Part shown: positions 11,101 to 19,224 of the stretch, piece by piece | How the letters are laid out: each line of letters opens with the position of its first letter | Position numbering within the stretch: position 1 is the first letter of the stretch | From: Sialis fuliginosa | Lineage: Eukaryota > Arthropoda > Insecta > Megaloptera > Sialidae | DNA length: 64,000 nucleotides | Direction of reading: 5' to 3' | NCBI GenBank assembly: GCA_961205875.1 | Contig: OY540821.1 | Location: 4,216,001-4,280,000, forward strand | The notes under the pieces: generated by a model | Told to the model about the DNA's origin: nothing | Database searches by the model: none | What the model saw: the letters and a program-made list of their open reading frames with translations, nothing else | Translations under genes and position numbers: made by a program

Positions 11101-13259
11101 CCATTCTCGATTAGTGCACGAACTACCTCCGTATGACCATTTTTTACAGCTTGAATTAGACCTGTATTGCCGTCTTTATTCAAAATATTCATATCGGCAC
11201 CACTTTTGATTAACACACTGACTACCTCAGTGTATCCATTACTAGCAGCTAGAATCAGACCTGTATTACCGTTTTTATTTATAATATTCACATCGGCACC
11301 TTTCTCGATTAATGTACAAACTACCTCCATGTGACCATTCATAGCAGCAAGAACTAGACCTGTATTACCGTCTGTATTCACTATATTTACATCGGCACCT
11401 TCCTCGATTAATGCCCGAAGTACCTCATAGTGCCCTTTACTAGCTGCATGTAGTACAGCTGTATTTCCGGTTGAACTCACAATGTTCACTTCGGCACCTT
11501 CCTCGATTAATGCGAGGACTGCCTCCGTGTGACCATTCATAGCAGCAAGAATTAAACTTGTATTACCATTTGTATTCACAATATTCACATTGGCGCCTTT
11601 AACGATAATTGCACGAACAATATCCGTGTATCCCCTATATGCCGCAAGAACTAGACATGTGTTACCGTATGTATTCACAATGTTCACATCAGCACCATTC
11701 TCAATTAATTCACATACTACCTCTGTCTTCCCCTTATCTGCAGAAAGAATTAGACCTGTGTTACCGTTTGTATTCACAATATTAACATCGGCACCATTCT
11801 CGATTAGTGCACGAACTACCTCCGTATGACCATTTTTTGCGGCTTGAATTAGACCTGTATTGCCGTCTTTATTCAAAAAATTCATATCGGCACCTTTTTT
11901 GATTAACACACTGACTACCTCAGTGTGTCCATTACTAGCAGCTAGAATCAGACCTGTATTACCGTTTTTATTTACAATATTCACATCGGCACCTTTCTCG
12001 ATTAAAGTACAAACCACCTCCATGTGACCATTCATAGCAGCAAGAACTAGACCTGTATTACCATCTGTATTCACTGTATTTACATCGGCACCTTTCTCAA
12101 TTAGTGCATGGACTATCTTCTTGTGGCCATTCAAAGCAGCTAGAATGAGACCTGTATTGCCGTTTGTATTCACAATGTTTACATCGGCATCTTTCTCGAT
12201 TAATGTACGGATTACTTCCAAGTGACCATTCATAGCGGCAAGAGTTAGACCGGTTTCACCGTATGCATTCACTGTGTTCACATAGGCACCTTCCTCGATT
12301 AATGCTCGGACTACCTCCGTGTGACCATTCATAGCGGCAAGAGTTAAAGCTGGTTCACCTTCTGTATTTACTGTGTTTACATCGGCACCTTGCTCGATTA
12401 ATATACATACCACTTCTGTGTGACCATTCATAGCAGCTAGAGTCAGACCTGTTTCTTCGTCTGCATTTACTGTGTTCACATCAGCACCTTGCTCGATCAA
12501 TGCACAGACTACTTTTGCGTGACCATTCATAGCGGCAAGAGTGAGACTTGTATCACCTTGTGTATTTACAGTGTTCACATCGGCACCTTTCTCGATCAAT
12601 GCTCGGACTATCTCCGTGTGACCATTCATAGCAGCAAGAGTCAGGCCTGTTTCACCATCTTTATTCACCGTGTTCACATTGGCACCATTTTCGATTAACA
12701 CGCGGATAACCTCTGTATGACCTTTACTAGCAGCAAGGCTTAGACCTGATTCATCTTCTGTATTCACAATATTCACATCGGCACCTTTCTTGATTAAGTC
12801 TCGGACTATCTTCGTGTGACCATTCATAGCAGCAAGAATAAGACCTGTGTTACCGTTTGTCTTTACAATATTCACATCGGCACCTTTCTCGATCAATGCT
12901 CGGACTATTTCCGTGTGGCCATTCAAAGCGGCAAGAGTTAGACCTGTTTCACCGTATGTATTTACAATGTTCAAATCGGCACCTTTTTCGATTAATGCAT
13001 GGACTACTTCCGTGTGGCCATTCATAGCAGCAAAAGTTAGACTTGATTCACCGTATGCATTCACTGTGTTCACATCGGCACCATTTTCAATTAACGTTCG
13101 GACTATCTCCGTGTGACCCTTACTAGCAGCATTTAATATCGCGGTATGATTGAATTTATTATCTACGTTGACTCCCTTATCTAATAATCTCTTCACTGTG
13201 TCTATATCACCATCGTAGGTTGCGTCGACAATACATACATTAGATACATTTGAATCCAT
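8187..13259 (-). CDS. Giant ankyrin-repeat protein, about 50 uniform repeats (1690 aa, intronless)
   Basis: The first 34 residues form an N-terminal capping repeat closely related to that of the 632-aa paralogue (both contain 'DG[ND]IDTVKRLL.KGVNV'). After this the protein is an uninterrupted array of 33-residue ankyrin repeats with consensus 'NGNTGLILAAMNGHTEVVRALIEKGADVNIVNT', ending in a six-residue tail TNSIIH. The arithmetic 34 + 50x33 + 6 = 1690 fits exactly, so no repeat carries an indel. No other domain, signal peptide or membrane segment is present. Such an array should form a long superhelical protein-binding scaffold; the ligand is unknown. At the DNA level the gene is a 99-bp tandem array with 4-unit and 7-unit blocks duplicated. 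The ATG at 13259 is preceded by a leader matching that of the paralogue. Assembly collapse or expansion is possible in such an array, but the frame is intact throughout, which argues for selection. Confidence 0.9.
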   Translation of the reverse strand: MDSNVSNVCIVDATYDGDIDTVKRLLDKGVNVDNKFNHTAILNAASKGHTEIVRTLIENGADVNTVNAYGESSLTFAAMNGHTEVVHALIEKGADLNIVNTYGETGLTLAALNGHTEIVRALIEKGADVNIVKTNGNTGLILAAMNGHTKIVRDLIKKGADVNIVNTEDESGLSLAASKGHTEVIRVLIENGANVNTVNKDGETGLTLAAMNGHTEIVRALIEKGADVNTVNTQGDTSLTLAAMNGHAKVVCALIEQGADVNTVNADEETGLTLAAMNGHTEVVCILIEQGADVNTVNTEGEPALTLAAMNGHTEVVRALIEEGAYVNTVNAYGETGLTLAAMNGHLEVIRTLIEKDADVNIVNTNGNTGLILAALNGHKKIVHALIEKGADVNTVNTDGNTGLVLAAMNGHMEVVCTLIEKGADVNIVNKNGNTGLILAASNGHTEVVSVLIKKGADMNFLNKDGNTGLIQAAKNGHTEVVRALIENGADVNIVNTNGNTGLILSADKGKTEVVCELIENGADVNIVNTYGNTCLVLAAYRGYTDIVRAIIVKGANVNIVNTNGNTSLILAAMNGHTEAVLALIEEGAEVNIVSSTGNTAVLHAASKGHYEVLRALIEEGADVNIVNTDGNTGLVLAAMNGHMEVVCTLIEKGADVNIINKNGNTGLILAASNGYTEVVSVLIKSGADMNILNKDGNTGLIQAVKNGHTEVVRALIENGADVNIVNTNGNTGLILSADKGQTEVVSELIENGADVNIVNTYGNTCLVLAAYRGYTDIVRAIIVKGTNVNIVNTNGNTSLILAAMNGHTEAVLALIENGAEVNIVSSTGNSAVLHAASKGHYEVVRALIENGADVNIVNVNGNTGLILAALNGYKEIVRALIEKGAEVNFVNTSGNTGLILAAMNGHTEIVQVLIEKGADVNIVNTNGNTGLILAAMNGHTEVVRALINQGADVNIVSTAGNSALLLAAMNGHTESVRVLIEMGADVNIVNTNDNTVLFLAAGNGHKEVVQTLIEKGADVNFVSKTGNTAVLLAASKGFNEVVRTLIEKGADVNIVNTSGNTGLVIAALYGHADVVRTFSEKGADVNIPNTNGNTSLILASDRGHTEVVRTLIEIGADVNITNTNRNTAVVLAAMNGHTKVVRALIEKGADVNIANTNGNTGLMLSADRGHTEVVRALIKNGADVNIVNTIGYTAALLAIINGHLEVVHAFLEKGADVNTATTNGNTGLILAAMNGHTEVVRELIKKGADVNIVSLTSYTAILHAATKGHKEIVHALIENGADVNIANTNGNTALILAAMNGHTEIVRALIENGADVNIVSKTGNTAVLLAASKGHKEVVCALIENGADVNIVNTNGNSGLILAADRGHLEIVRTLIEEGADVNIVSSTSNTAVLLAASKGHTEVVSVLIEKGADLNVVNTNGNTGLILAALNGHTEIVSELIKADADVNIVSKTGNTALLLAGSMGRKEIVHVLIENGADVNVVNTSGNSGLLLAADRGHLEIVRTLIEEGADVNIVSSTSNSAVLLAASKGHTEVVSVLIEKGVDLNVVNTNGNTGLILAALNGHTEIVSELIKADADVNIVSKTGNTALLLAANMGRKEIVHVLIENGADVNIVNTSGNSGLLLAADRGHLEVVRALIEKDADVNIVSSTGNTAVSLAASKGHKEIVRALIEKGADVVIGNTNSIIH
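8355..9146 (-). repeat. Higher-order duplication of four ankyrin units (2 x 396 bp)
   Basis: Sequence from about 8355 to 8750 recurs at about 8751-9146 with an offset of exactly 396 bp (4 x 99), for example 'ggcccata' at 8462 and 8858. The two blocks differ by only scattered substitutions, more similar to each other than to the neighbouring units. This indicates a recent in-frame tandem duplication, probably by unequal crossing-over. Confidence 0.8.
10705..12090 (-). repeat. Higher-order duplication of seven ankyrin units (2 x 693 bp)
   Basis: Blocks from about 10705-11397 and 11398-12090 match unit by unit at an offset of 693 bp (7 x 99). Rare variants are shared: 'cctttaacgataattgcacg' occurs at 10903 and 11596, and 'ccatttttt' units occur at 11128 and 11829. 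A further related unit is found 1485 bp (15 x 99) away (10641 versus 12126). Confidence 0.8.
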
Positions 13260-13366
13260 TGTTGCAGTAGTTTTAGAGATCGTGTTTTAAAAGTTCATAT
13301 TGTATATGTCTGACAGTAGATCTGAAATTAAATATATAATATTATATAATAATTTTATAAAACTTA
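13260..13366 (-). promoter_or_regulatory. 5' leader with three-codon uORF
   Basis: On the minus strand the leader holds ATGAACTTTTAA (13287-13298), a Met-Asn-Phe-stop ORF 39 nt upstream of the main start. It lies within 'CAATATGAA', which is shared with the leader at 4984-5070. TATA-like AT runs lie near 13330-13358. The promoter assignment is weak. Confidence 0.4.
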
Positions 13367-13671
13367 TGTCCGGTATTATCAAGGATTTAACAAATTTGCT
13401 AGCTTGCAAGCACTTTAAAATCAGGTATTAATTCTGTGGTAGTATCTATGGATTCATTATAGAATTTAGAGCAGTGATACTTCAACTAATTAAAACACAA
13501 TTGACAACTCTAACCGTACAAATATCACTGTTTTACTACCGTTGGTGTTTATTTACCAACTTGTCAAACACTTCATGATACTTCAAGAGAACTGTCAGTT
13601 AGGTTTGGAAATCTCATTTGAAAGTGCTTGCAAGTTTGCAAATTTTGTTAGTTCGTTTATAATACCGAACA
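13367..13671 (+). mobile_element. MITE family F, copy 1 (305 bp, TTA target duplication)
   Basis: TTA flanks both ends (13364-13366 and 13672-13674). Termini are TGTCCGGTATTAT and the inverted ATACCGAACA. TIRs extend about 45 bp through 'AACAAATTTGCTAGC'. A 3-bp TTA duplication with long TIRs fits PIF/Harbinger-derived MITEs. Sister copies lie at 28254-28585 and 43366-43682, with a fragment at 55675-55812. Confidence 0.85.
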
Positions 13672-14240
13672 TTAGTTTGTCATTTTTGTTTTTAATAATA
13701 ATAATAATATAGGTAGTAGTATCAATAAGTATGAATTTACCTACTATAAAATCATTATGACAGTTTTAAGTACAAACATCTTAACCAAGTATTAATTAAT
13801 AATATATATTTTTAATAAATACTGAATAAATTTGATTTACTAATAGACCAGTACAATTGTAAAAATCACTTGCATTAATTCTTATGAGGAAAAAAATATT
13901 TGATTGGTCCGGTTTTATTCTTTGGATCGTGATGCATATATGAAACATTGCGCAATTGTTTAAACAATTTATAAACAATTATCAAAGTTACATGAATGGC
14001 TTTTTACCGAGAACTAAACAATATATGAAAAAATGCCTCAAAATCTTTCTTGTGAATCACAAAATTTTCTATCAAAAAGTAAACATGTCTAACTTATTTA
14101 GTTTAGGCGTGAGAAATGCCTAAGTGATCAAAAAATTTTGAAAAAATTCATCTATCATCAGAAATGAATACTGAATTTTTTTAACGTTAATTTGAAGCTT
14201 TTTTATGCATTTTTCGATTTCTTATAAACGAAAATATAAT
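13672..14240. other. AT-rich intergenic stretch
   Basis: No gene or recognisable repeat was found, apart from a short (ATA)n run near 13694-13710. Confidence 0.3.
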
Positions 14241-14823
14241 ATCGGTATGGAGAACCATACATGACTTCCATGTTCTTTAATATATTTTAAAATAATTTTT
14301 AATATATGAGAAATTTCAATGGGATTTGTCAGAAATAAAACTCACCTTTGTATAAATAATGTCCTAATGTCAAAAACATAATACACATTCGTAGAACAAC
14401 TAATTTGACAATTTGAATTTAGATTTTAGTTGCATTTGTTTCCAAGACAACATAAATTGATGACGTATTAATTATTATTTAAAATTTAAATTTTGAGGGT
14501 GTTTTCATCCCTTCAATGGCTGTTTAAGCACGTACAAATAATAAATGTCCATTAGGTTCAATTGAACTACAAATGTACCAAGTCTTATCAAAATTAGTGA
14601 GACAATACTCGCAACGTTCACTTTTTAGACGAAAATAGTTACAAAATTTCGAATATTTCCAAAACCCCTAATCCGATTAGCACCAAAATCAATAGGTCTG
14701 GAGTACTTACTGAGACAAACATTTTCCCCAAAAATAATTCAGATCGGTGCATTTGTACGGTAGTTATCGTGAACGAAATAAAATTCTATTAAATTAACTT
14801 TTCTTTACATTTTGAAGTTAGTA
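14241..14823 (+). repeat. Repeat family E, left part (interrupted)
   Basis: It begins near 'ggagaaccatacatgacttc' and aligns with the reverse complement of 53280-53940. Shared phrases are 'ggttcaattgaactac', 'caatactcgcaacgtt', 'ccgattagcaccaaaatcaa' and 'cagatcggtgcattt'. It stops abruptly at the end of the 4.2 kb element and resumes at 19070. The outer ends, ACTTCCATGTTCT near 14263 and its complement near 19140, form a short TIR. Confidence 0.8.
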
Positions 14824-15877
14824 CACGGAGAAAAACGGAGGTTGAAATATACGAAAAAATACTCTGATAAAATTAATATTTATAAAAAAATTTTTATATA
14901 TGACATATATAAGTAAATTTTATATAAAATCAAGAAAATGTAATAGACACACATAAAAATTTATAAAGCAGCTGAGTAATTTTTTGAGTCTTTAATTTTT
15001 AATAACCGAAATAAAAAAATATATTTTATTTTAAAAAAAAAGTAAAAAACAAGTCCTGAAATTTTGTGAATCGAAAGTAAAGTTTCAATAAATGATGGTC
15101 ATTTATTAAAGTATAAGTAGAAAAAATTATTTCCTTTCGGTTATAGTTTTTTAATAATTGATGTAAACATTTTTTCTAGTCTTTTTATCACAAATTGGCA
15201 ATGAATATAGAAAAATTCCTTTTTACTTGAGAAATTTTTCCCAAAAACCATTTTATTTTTATTTTACTTCATATAAATTTTATAATTTTTTTAGATTTTT
15301 TGTTATCGCTAAATTCTAAAGTTTCTTATGCTGACACAAAACAATAATCGTAAAGCTAGCATAATAAAAATTCATCACTTTTTAGATTTTTTTAAAGTAT
15401 TCTTTGGTAATTTTTATTTCATGGTTGGAGTATAATTTACATTACCAATATACAACAAATATTATTCTGCCAGCATAATAAAATTTGTCAGGCTTCAACT
15501 GATATTTAATCAATTGAAATAAACTTTTCATAGAACACTATTAAATTGTGAAAACTTACTAACAATTTTTGTATCTATTTGGTAAAATTTAATCCAAGTT
15601 TAGCAATTATTTATTTTTTTACTATAAAATTTTATTGCATTTAAGTCAAATTTACTACTTTAACCATACATAGTATTCTTTTGTTCTCAGCGCTAGACTG
15701 AGCTCGGCCATCACGGTGTACAGGGGGGTTCAGTACTTTGCCAACATTGTTCGGAGACGCATATCTAATCGTTCCATCGAGTTTTTAACTTAACGATTAT
15801 CAGAAGTTTATTGTTTCGAATCATTTAAATGTTGTGACAAGTGTGTAGTGATACTTATTTGAATTTCAAACATTATC

Positions 15878-17460
15878 ATGTGGGAGATGCTAACAGAATG
15901 GGGGTTAGGCCATCTGAAATCTACATTTGAAAGTAAGTTATATATATTTTTTTCTTTTTATTGTTGATTTGGTGAATATTTGTGATTTAAAATAATGTTA
16001 TTGCTATGCTTATTGTTTCAACTCGGTTATAAGTGCAACGCAGTTATTATTACAATGTAGAATATTTTGTTTCTACAATTACTACGATTATTAAGAATGT
16101 AAATTCATTTTATTTTTTTTATATACTTACAAGGGAACACAGAGGTGCATCGAGTTATGGGTAGAGAATCCACGTGGTTATAGTCGAGGCTTGATACCAA
16201 TCTAAAAATATTGGCAAGCCTACAGAATCAACCAGAAGCCACTTTATTAAAGAGCTGGAAAATTACATATCCCCATCGCAGGAAACTTCTTACAGAAAAC
16301 AAAATATGTGTCAAAGAGTATTATACACAATTTCCTTACTTACAAGCAGAAATCGGCACTAAATTTGTAAGTTAACTCACTGTAAATTTTCATTATTGAT
16401 TTTTTAGTTCTAAGAGAAATGATTAACAAAGTCGAAAAAAAAATATTTCGAATTTATTATTTCTTCATTTTTTGTAAATAATGTTTTAATAATTGCAAAC
16501 CGTACTAGCTATTACTTAAATAAAATAATATCAGCATTTAAGTTACATATATAAAATACATATAAACATTACTTTGTTTTTTTTTATTCATTTCTTATTT
16601 TTTACAGATAAGTTTCGACTTTGATTGCCTTTTCCTAAATTCAAGGAAACAATTATCGAATAGTTGGAATAACTTAAAAACGAAATTAACGGCATTACTG
16701 TCGGAAAAAAATTCACAGCTAAGAAATATTGATGATAGAACACTGGCAAATAGTTTGCGGCATATCAAAGAGGAAGGTAAAAAAAGAGTTTTATCCCTTT
16801 GGTCATTAATTTCATTCAATTAGTTTTTAATAATATTTTATGAACGTTTTTTCATTTCTCTTTTAGCTTGTAAAGATGCGATTATTTGGTATCTTTTATC
16901 AAGTTTAATAACTGGACTCTACATCTCAAATCCAGTTTCTGATGAAATCCAAGAAGGCGGTAAAGAAAATAGTCAATCAACAACCAAAAAACGTAACTCC
17001 TGCAGAAGCCCGTTATTCTTCATTTTTGATTGTGCCGGTAATTTAATTTGTCTTAGATATAATATACACTCCCTGAGAGAATACAATAATTTATTTTTTA
17101 CCATAATACATCATTGTTTTTCAGAATATTGCTGGAATTGAAGAAGCTGTGAAAAAAAGACAAGATTATCTTACACTTAATAATCTGAGTTGCCAACCTA
17201 TCGCAGTTCTCGTCGGAGCAATTGATCGAGTTGAAGATGCTTATGTTTACGTAGAAGACAAACGATACAGAACAAAGTTCACATTAGCAGCCCTCGATTT
17301 AACTTTTAAAAGCTTCTTTGCGCTTGATTGTGAATATCCACGAGCAGGAGTTCACATATGGACTTTTATTCAGCAGGTTGTATACGATATTCAACTACCT
17401 AAAAATGATTTTACGTCTACTAGTTTAAGTAACTTGATCAGTGACTTAACACAAAAGTAA
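15878..17460 (+). pseudogene. SAM-domain (SAMD3-like) gene copy, five exons, decayed
   Basis: Inferred exons are 15878-15932, 16134-16366, 16608-16776, 16867-17037 and 17125-17460, all with GT-AG boundaries (GTAAGT after exons 1 and 2). Exon 1 encodes MWEMLTEWGLGHLKSTFE, like the first helices of a SAM domain; the rest of a SAM domain is not found. Exons 2-5 encode segments typical of multi-copy insect and fish proteins annotated as SAM-domain or SAMD3-like: 'PYLQAEIGTKF', 'ISFDFDCLF', 'QPIAVLVG' and a C-terminal 'AALDLTFKSFFALDCEYP' followed by 'WTFIQQVVYDI'. The role of this family is unknown to me. Two lesions are visible: an in-frame TAG at 16181-16183 in exon 2, and a frame change inside exon 4 between 16912 and about 16990, because its start reads in one frame and its end ('TPAEARYSSFLIVP') in another, the one that joins exon 5. 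An AATAAA at 17568 fits its 3' end. The whole gene lies inside a TIR element. The family match is from memory and moderate; exon 5 is the strongest part. Confidence 0.65.
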
Positions 17461-17567
17461 TTTATTTTTGAACGGCGCTGCGAACTTTTTATATTTATTT
17501 TTACATTTAATGTTGTTATAGATATATCCGTTAAATTTTAATTATCATATATAATATTAATATAATT

Positions 17568-17573
17568 AATAAA
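17568..17573 (+). terminator. Candidate poly(A) signal of the SAM-type gene
   Basis: AATAAA lies about 110 nt downstream of the TAA stop at 17458-17460, a normal spacing. Confidence 0.45.
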
Positions 17574-17810
17574 ACATTTAAGAATATTACTTAATATCTT
17601 ACTTAGCATAAATATATTGATAAGTTTCTAAGGACAAATTACTACTTATCGAGATTTTAAGATATTTTTGAAATAATCTAATGCTAATTCAATAGCTTTA
17701 ATACTAATTTTAATTATAATTATTAATATAACATAACTATTCACTTTTTAATTTTTATATTTATTATTTGGTCATACTTTAATTTTATTTCAAATATATT
17801 GTAGACTTAA

Positions 17811-17908
17811 CCCTTTGAGTCCTGATTTTTTCAGTTGTGCGGACTAAGACGCTAGGAAATAATTTATAAATAGGTGGTTCCAGTGCGAAGCTACTAGGAC
17901 TCAAAGGA
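17811..17908. mobile_element. Tiny TTAA-flanked MITE (98 bp, piggyBac-like)
   Basis: TTAA occurs at 17807-17810 and 17909-17912. The ends CCCTTTGAGTCCT and AGGACTCAAAGGA are inverted repeats with one mismatch. TTAA duplication with C-rich termini is the piggyBac pattern. It is nested inside the 4.2 kb TIR element, downstream of the SAM-type gene. Confidence 0.8.
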
Positions 17909-18120
17909 TTAAGTAGTCACAATATATTTGGAGTATATTTTTTTGATTATATTTTAAAAAGATGGATTTCATTACTCTTTTTTTATAATATACAAAAATG
18001 TATTGTATTCATATTTGAATGTTTAATTAAAATAAAATAATATGTAATTAAAAAATTAGATAAATGTATTTTTTATTTTATACCTTTTATGCGAAATTAA
18101 TGTAATTAAGATACTCTGTA

Positions 18121-18552
18121 AAATTTATAATAGCAAATTAATGTTGATGGGACTTTTCTTTACTTTATAAGTTAAGCGTAATACAAATTGCAATTTTATT
18201 TCAAATATATTGTAGACTATTTAAAAATACCAATACTGTTGTAGTATATGACACCAATATACAAGATTACAAACACATACAGTGTACATTTTCCTATTGG
18301 TATCTTTCAAATAATTAATATTTAAACATATAACAACATATATATTTAAATATTAATTATTTGAAAGATACCAATAGGAAAATGTACACTGTATGTGTTT
18401 GTAATCTTGTATATTGGTGTCATATACTACAACAGTATTGGTATTTTTAAATAGTCTACAATATATTTGAAATAAAATTACAATTCGTATTACGCTTAAC
18501 TTATAAAGTAAAGAAAAGTCCAATCAAAATTAATTTGCTATTGCTATAAATT
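18121..18552. repeat. Long hairpin: 206-bp inverted arms, 18-bp loop
   Basis: Left arm 18121-18326 and right arm 18345-18552 are complementary. The inner 134 bp or so (18192-18326) pair without a mismatch by eye; the outer part has small differences. The arm phrase 'tttcaaatatattgtagact' also occurs upstream at 17787-17807, so the hairpin reuses sequence of the element itself. It lies about 660 bp past the SAM-type stop codon. A transcript through it would fold into a long double strand. Confidence 0.9.
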
Positions 18553-19069
18553 TTTAAAAGAGCCTCAATATTTATTGTATATCAGTACTATAATTTTTAT
18601 GAAGCTTAGTATACAAACTAAAAGAAAGAAACAAAAATTATTATCTCGTAATGTTAAATTTTAAGCATACTTAAACCATATATTTTAAATACTTTTAATA
18701 TTTTTTTCAATGCTTCATATTAAAAAAAAAAAAAAAATTTACAAAAATCGTTGCGTAAGTAGCATTTTTTATTATCGTGAGTTGATAGATATTGTACAAC
18801 AGCGACACAATTTTTGTGGTGTCAGTTATTCTAATTAAACAAGGTTATTTAATTTTTATTATGCTGTCCACGAAATTTTCTATTCTTTGAATAAAAAGTT
18901 TTACAAGAAAAGTTTAAATTTTATTATGCTGTAATACAAAAAATTACTACAATTTTAATAAAAAGTATGAGAATCTCATACGGTTTCATTTTTCATTAGC
19001 TGGCATAATAAAAATTCATTGATTTTTCAGTAAAATTTCATGGAATTTCTACCTTCATTTTTCTCCGTG

Positions 19070-19155
19070 TACAATCAGAATTTGTCATTTTCTCGGACAC
19101 GATTTTTCGATGGTATTACAATACTTCCATTTCTTTCAGAACATGGAAGTAAAAA
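19070..19155 (+). repeat. Repeat family E, right part
   Basis: 'aatcagaatttgtcat', 'cgatggtattacaatac' and 'ttccatttctttcagaacat' continue repeat E after the 4.2 kb insertion. They match 32543-32633 (inverted) almost base for base. Confidence 0.8.
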
Positions 19156-19224
19156 TTGTATATTATAATTTTTTATTTTCACGTGTTTATTATAGTAACG
19201 AAATTTGTTTTACCCCTTCCTCAG

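Larger units (their letters stand above)
14824..19069 (+). mobile_element. 4.2 kb TIR element carrying a SAM-type gene
   Basis: The left end reads CACGGAGAAAAACGGAGGT and the right end, inverted, CACGGAGAAAAATGAAGGT, an imperfect TIR of about 24 bp. It splits repeat E: the flanks read 'gaagttaGTAC' and 'GTACaatcagaat', while uninterrupted E copies at about 32614-32633 and 53280-53298 read 'gaagttagtacaatcagaat' or nearly so. The target duplication is therefore GTAC (element 14825-19068) or TA (element 14824-19069); both fit. Inside are a five-exon SAM-type gene copy (15878-17460), its poly(A) signal, a TTAA-flanked insert (17811-17908), a long hairpin (18121-18552) and five subterminal CAGCATAATAAAA motifs. 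There is no transposase ORF. A Tc1/mariner-like (TA) or other 4-bp-TSD class cannot be decided from the sequence alone. Confidence 0.82.

Noticed and set aside
8458-13116. Several plus-strand ORFs of 69-111 codons
   Set aside because: They are antisense to the ankyrin array and repeat with its 99-bp period.
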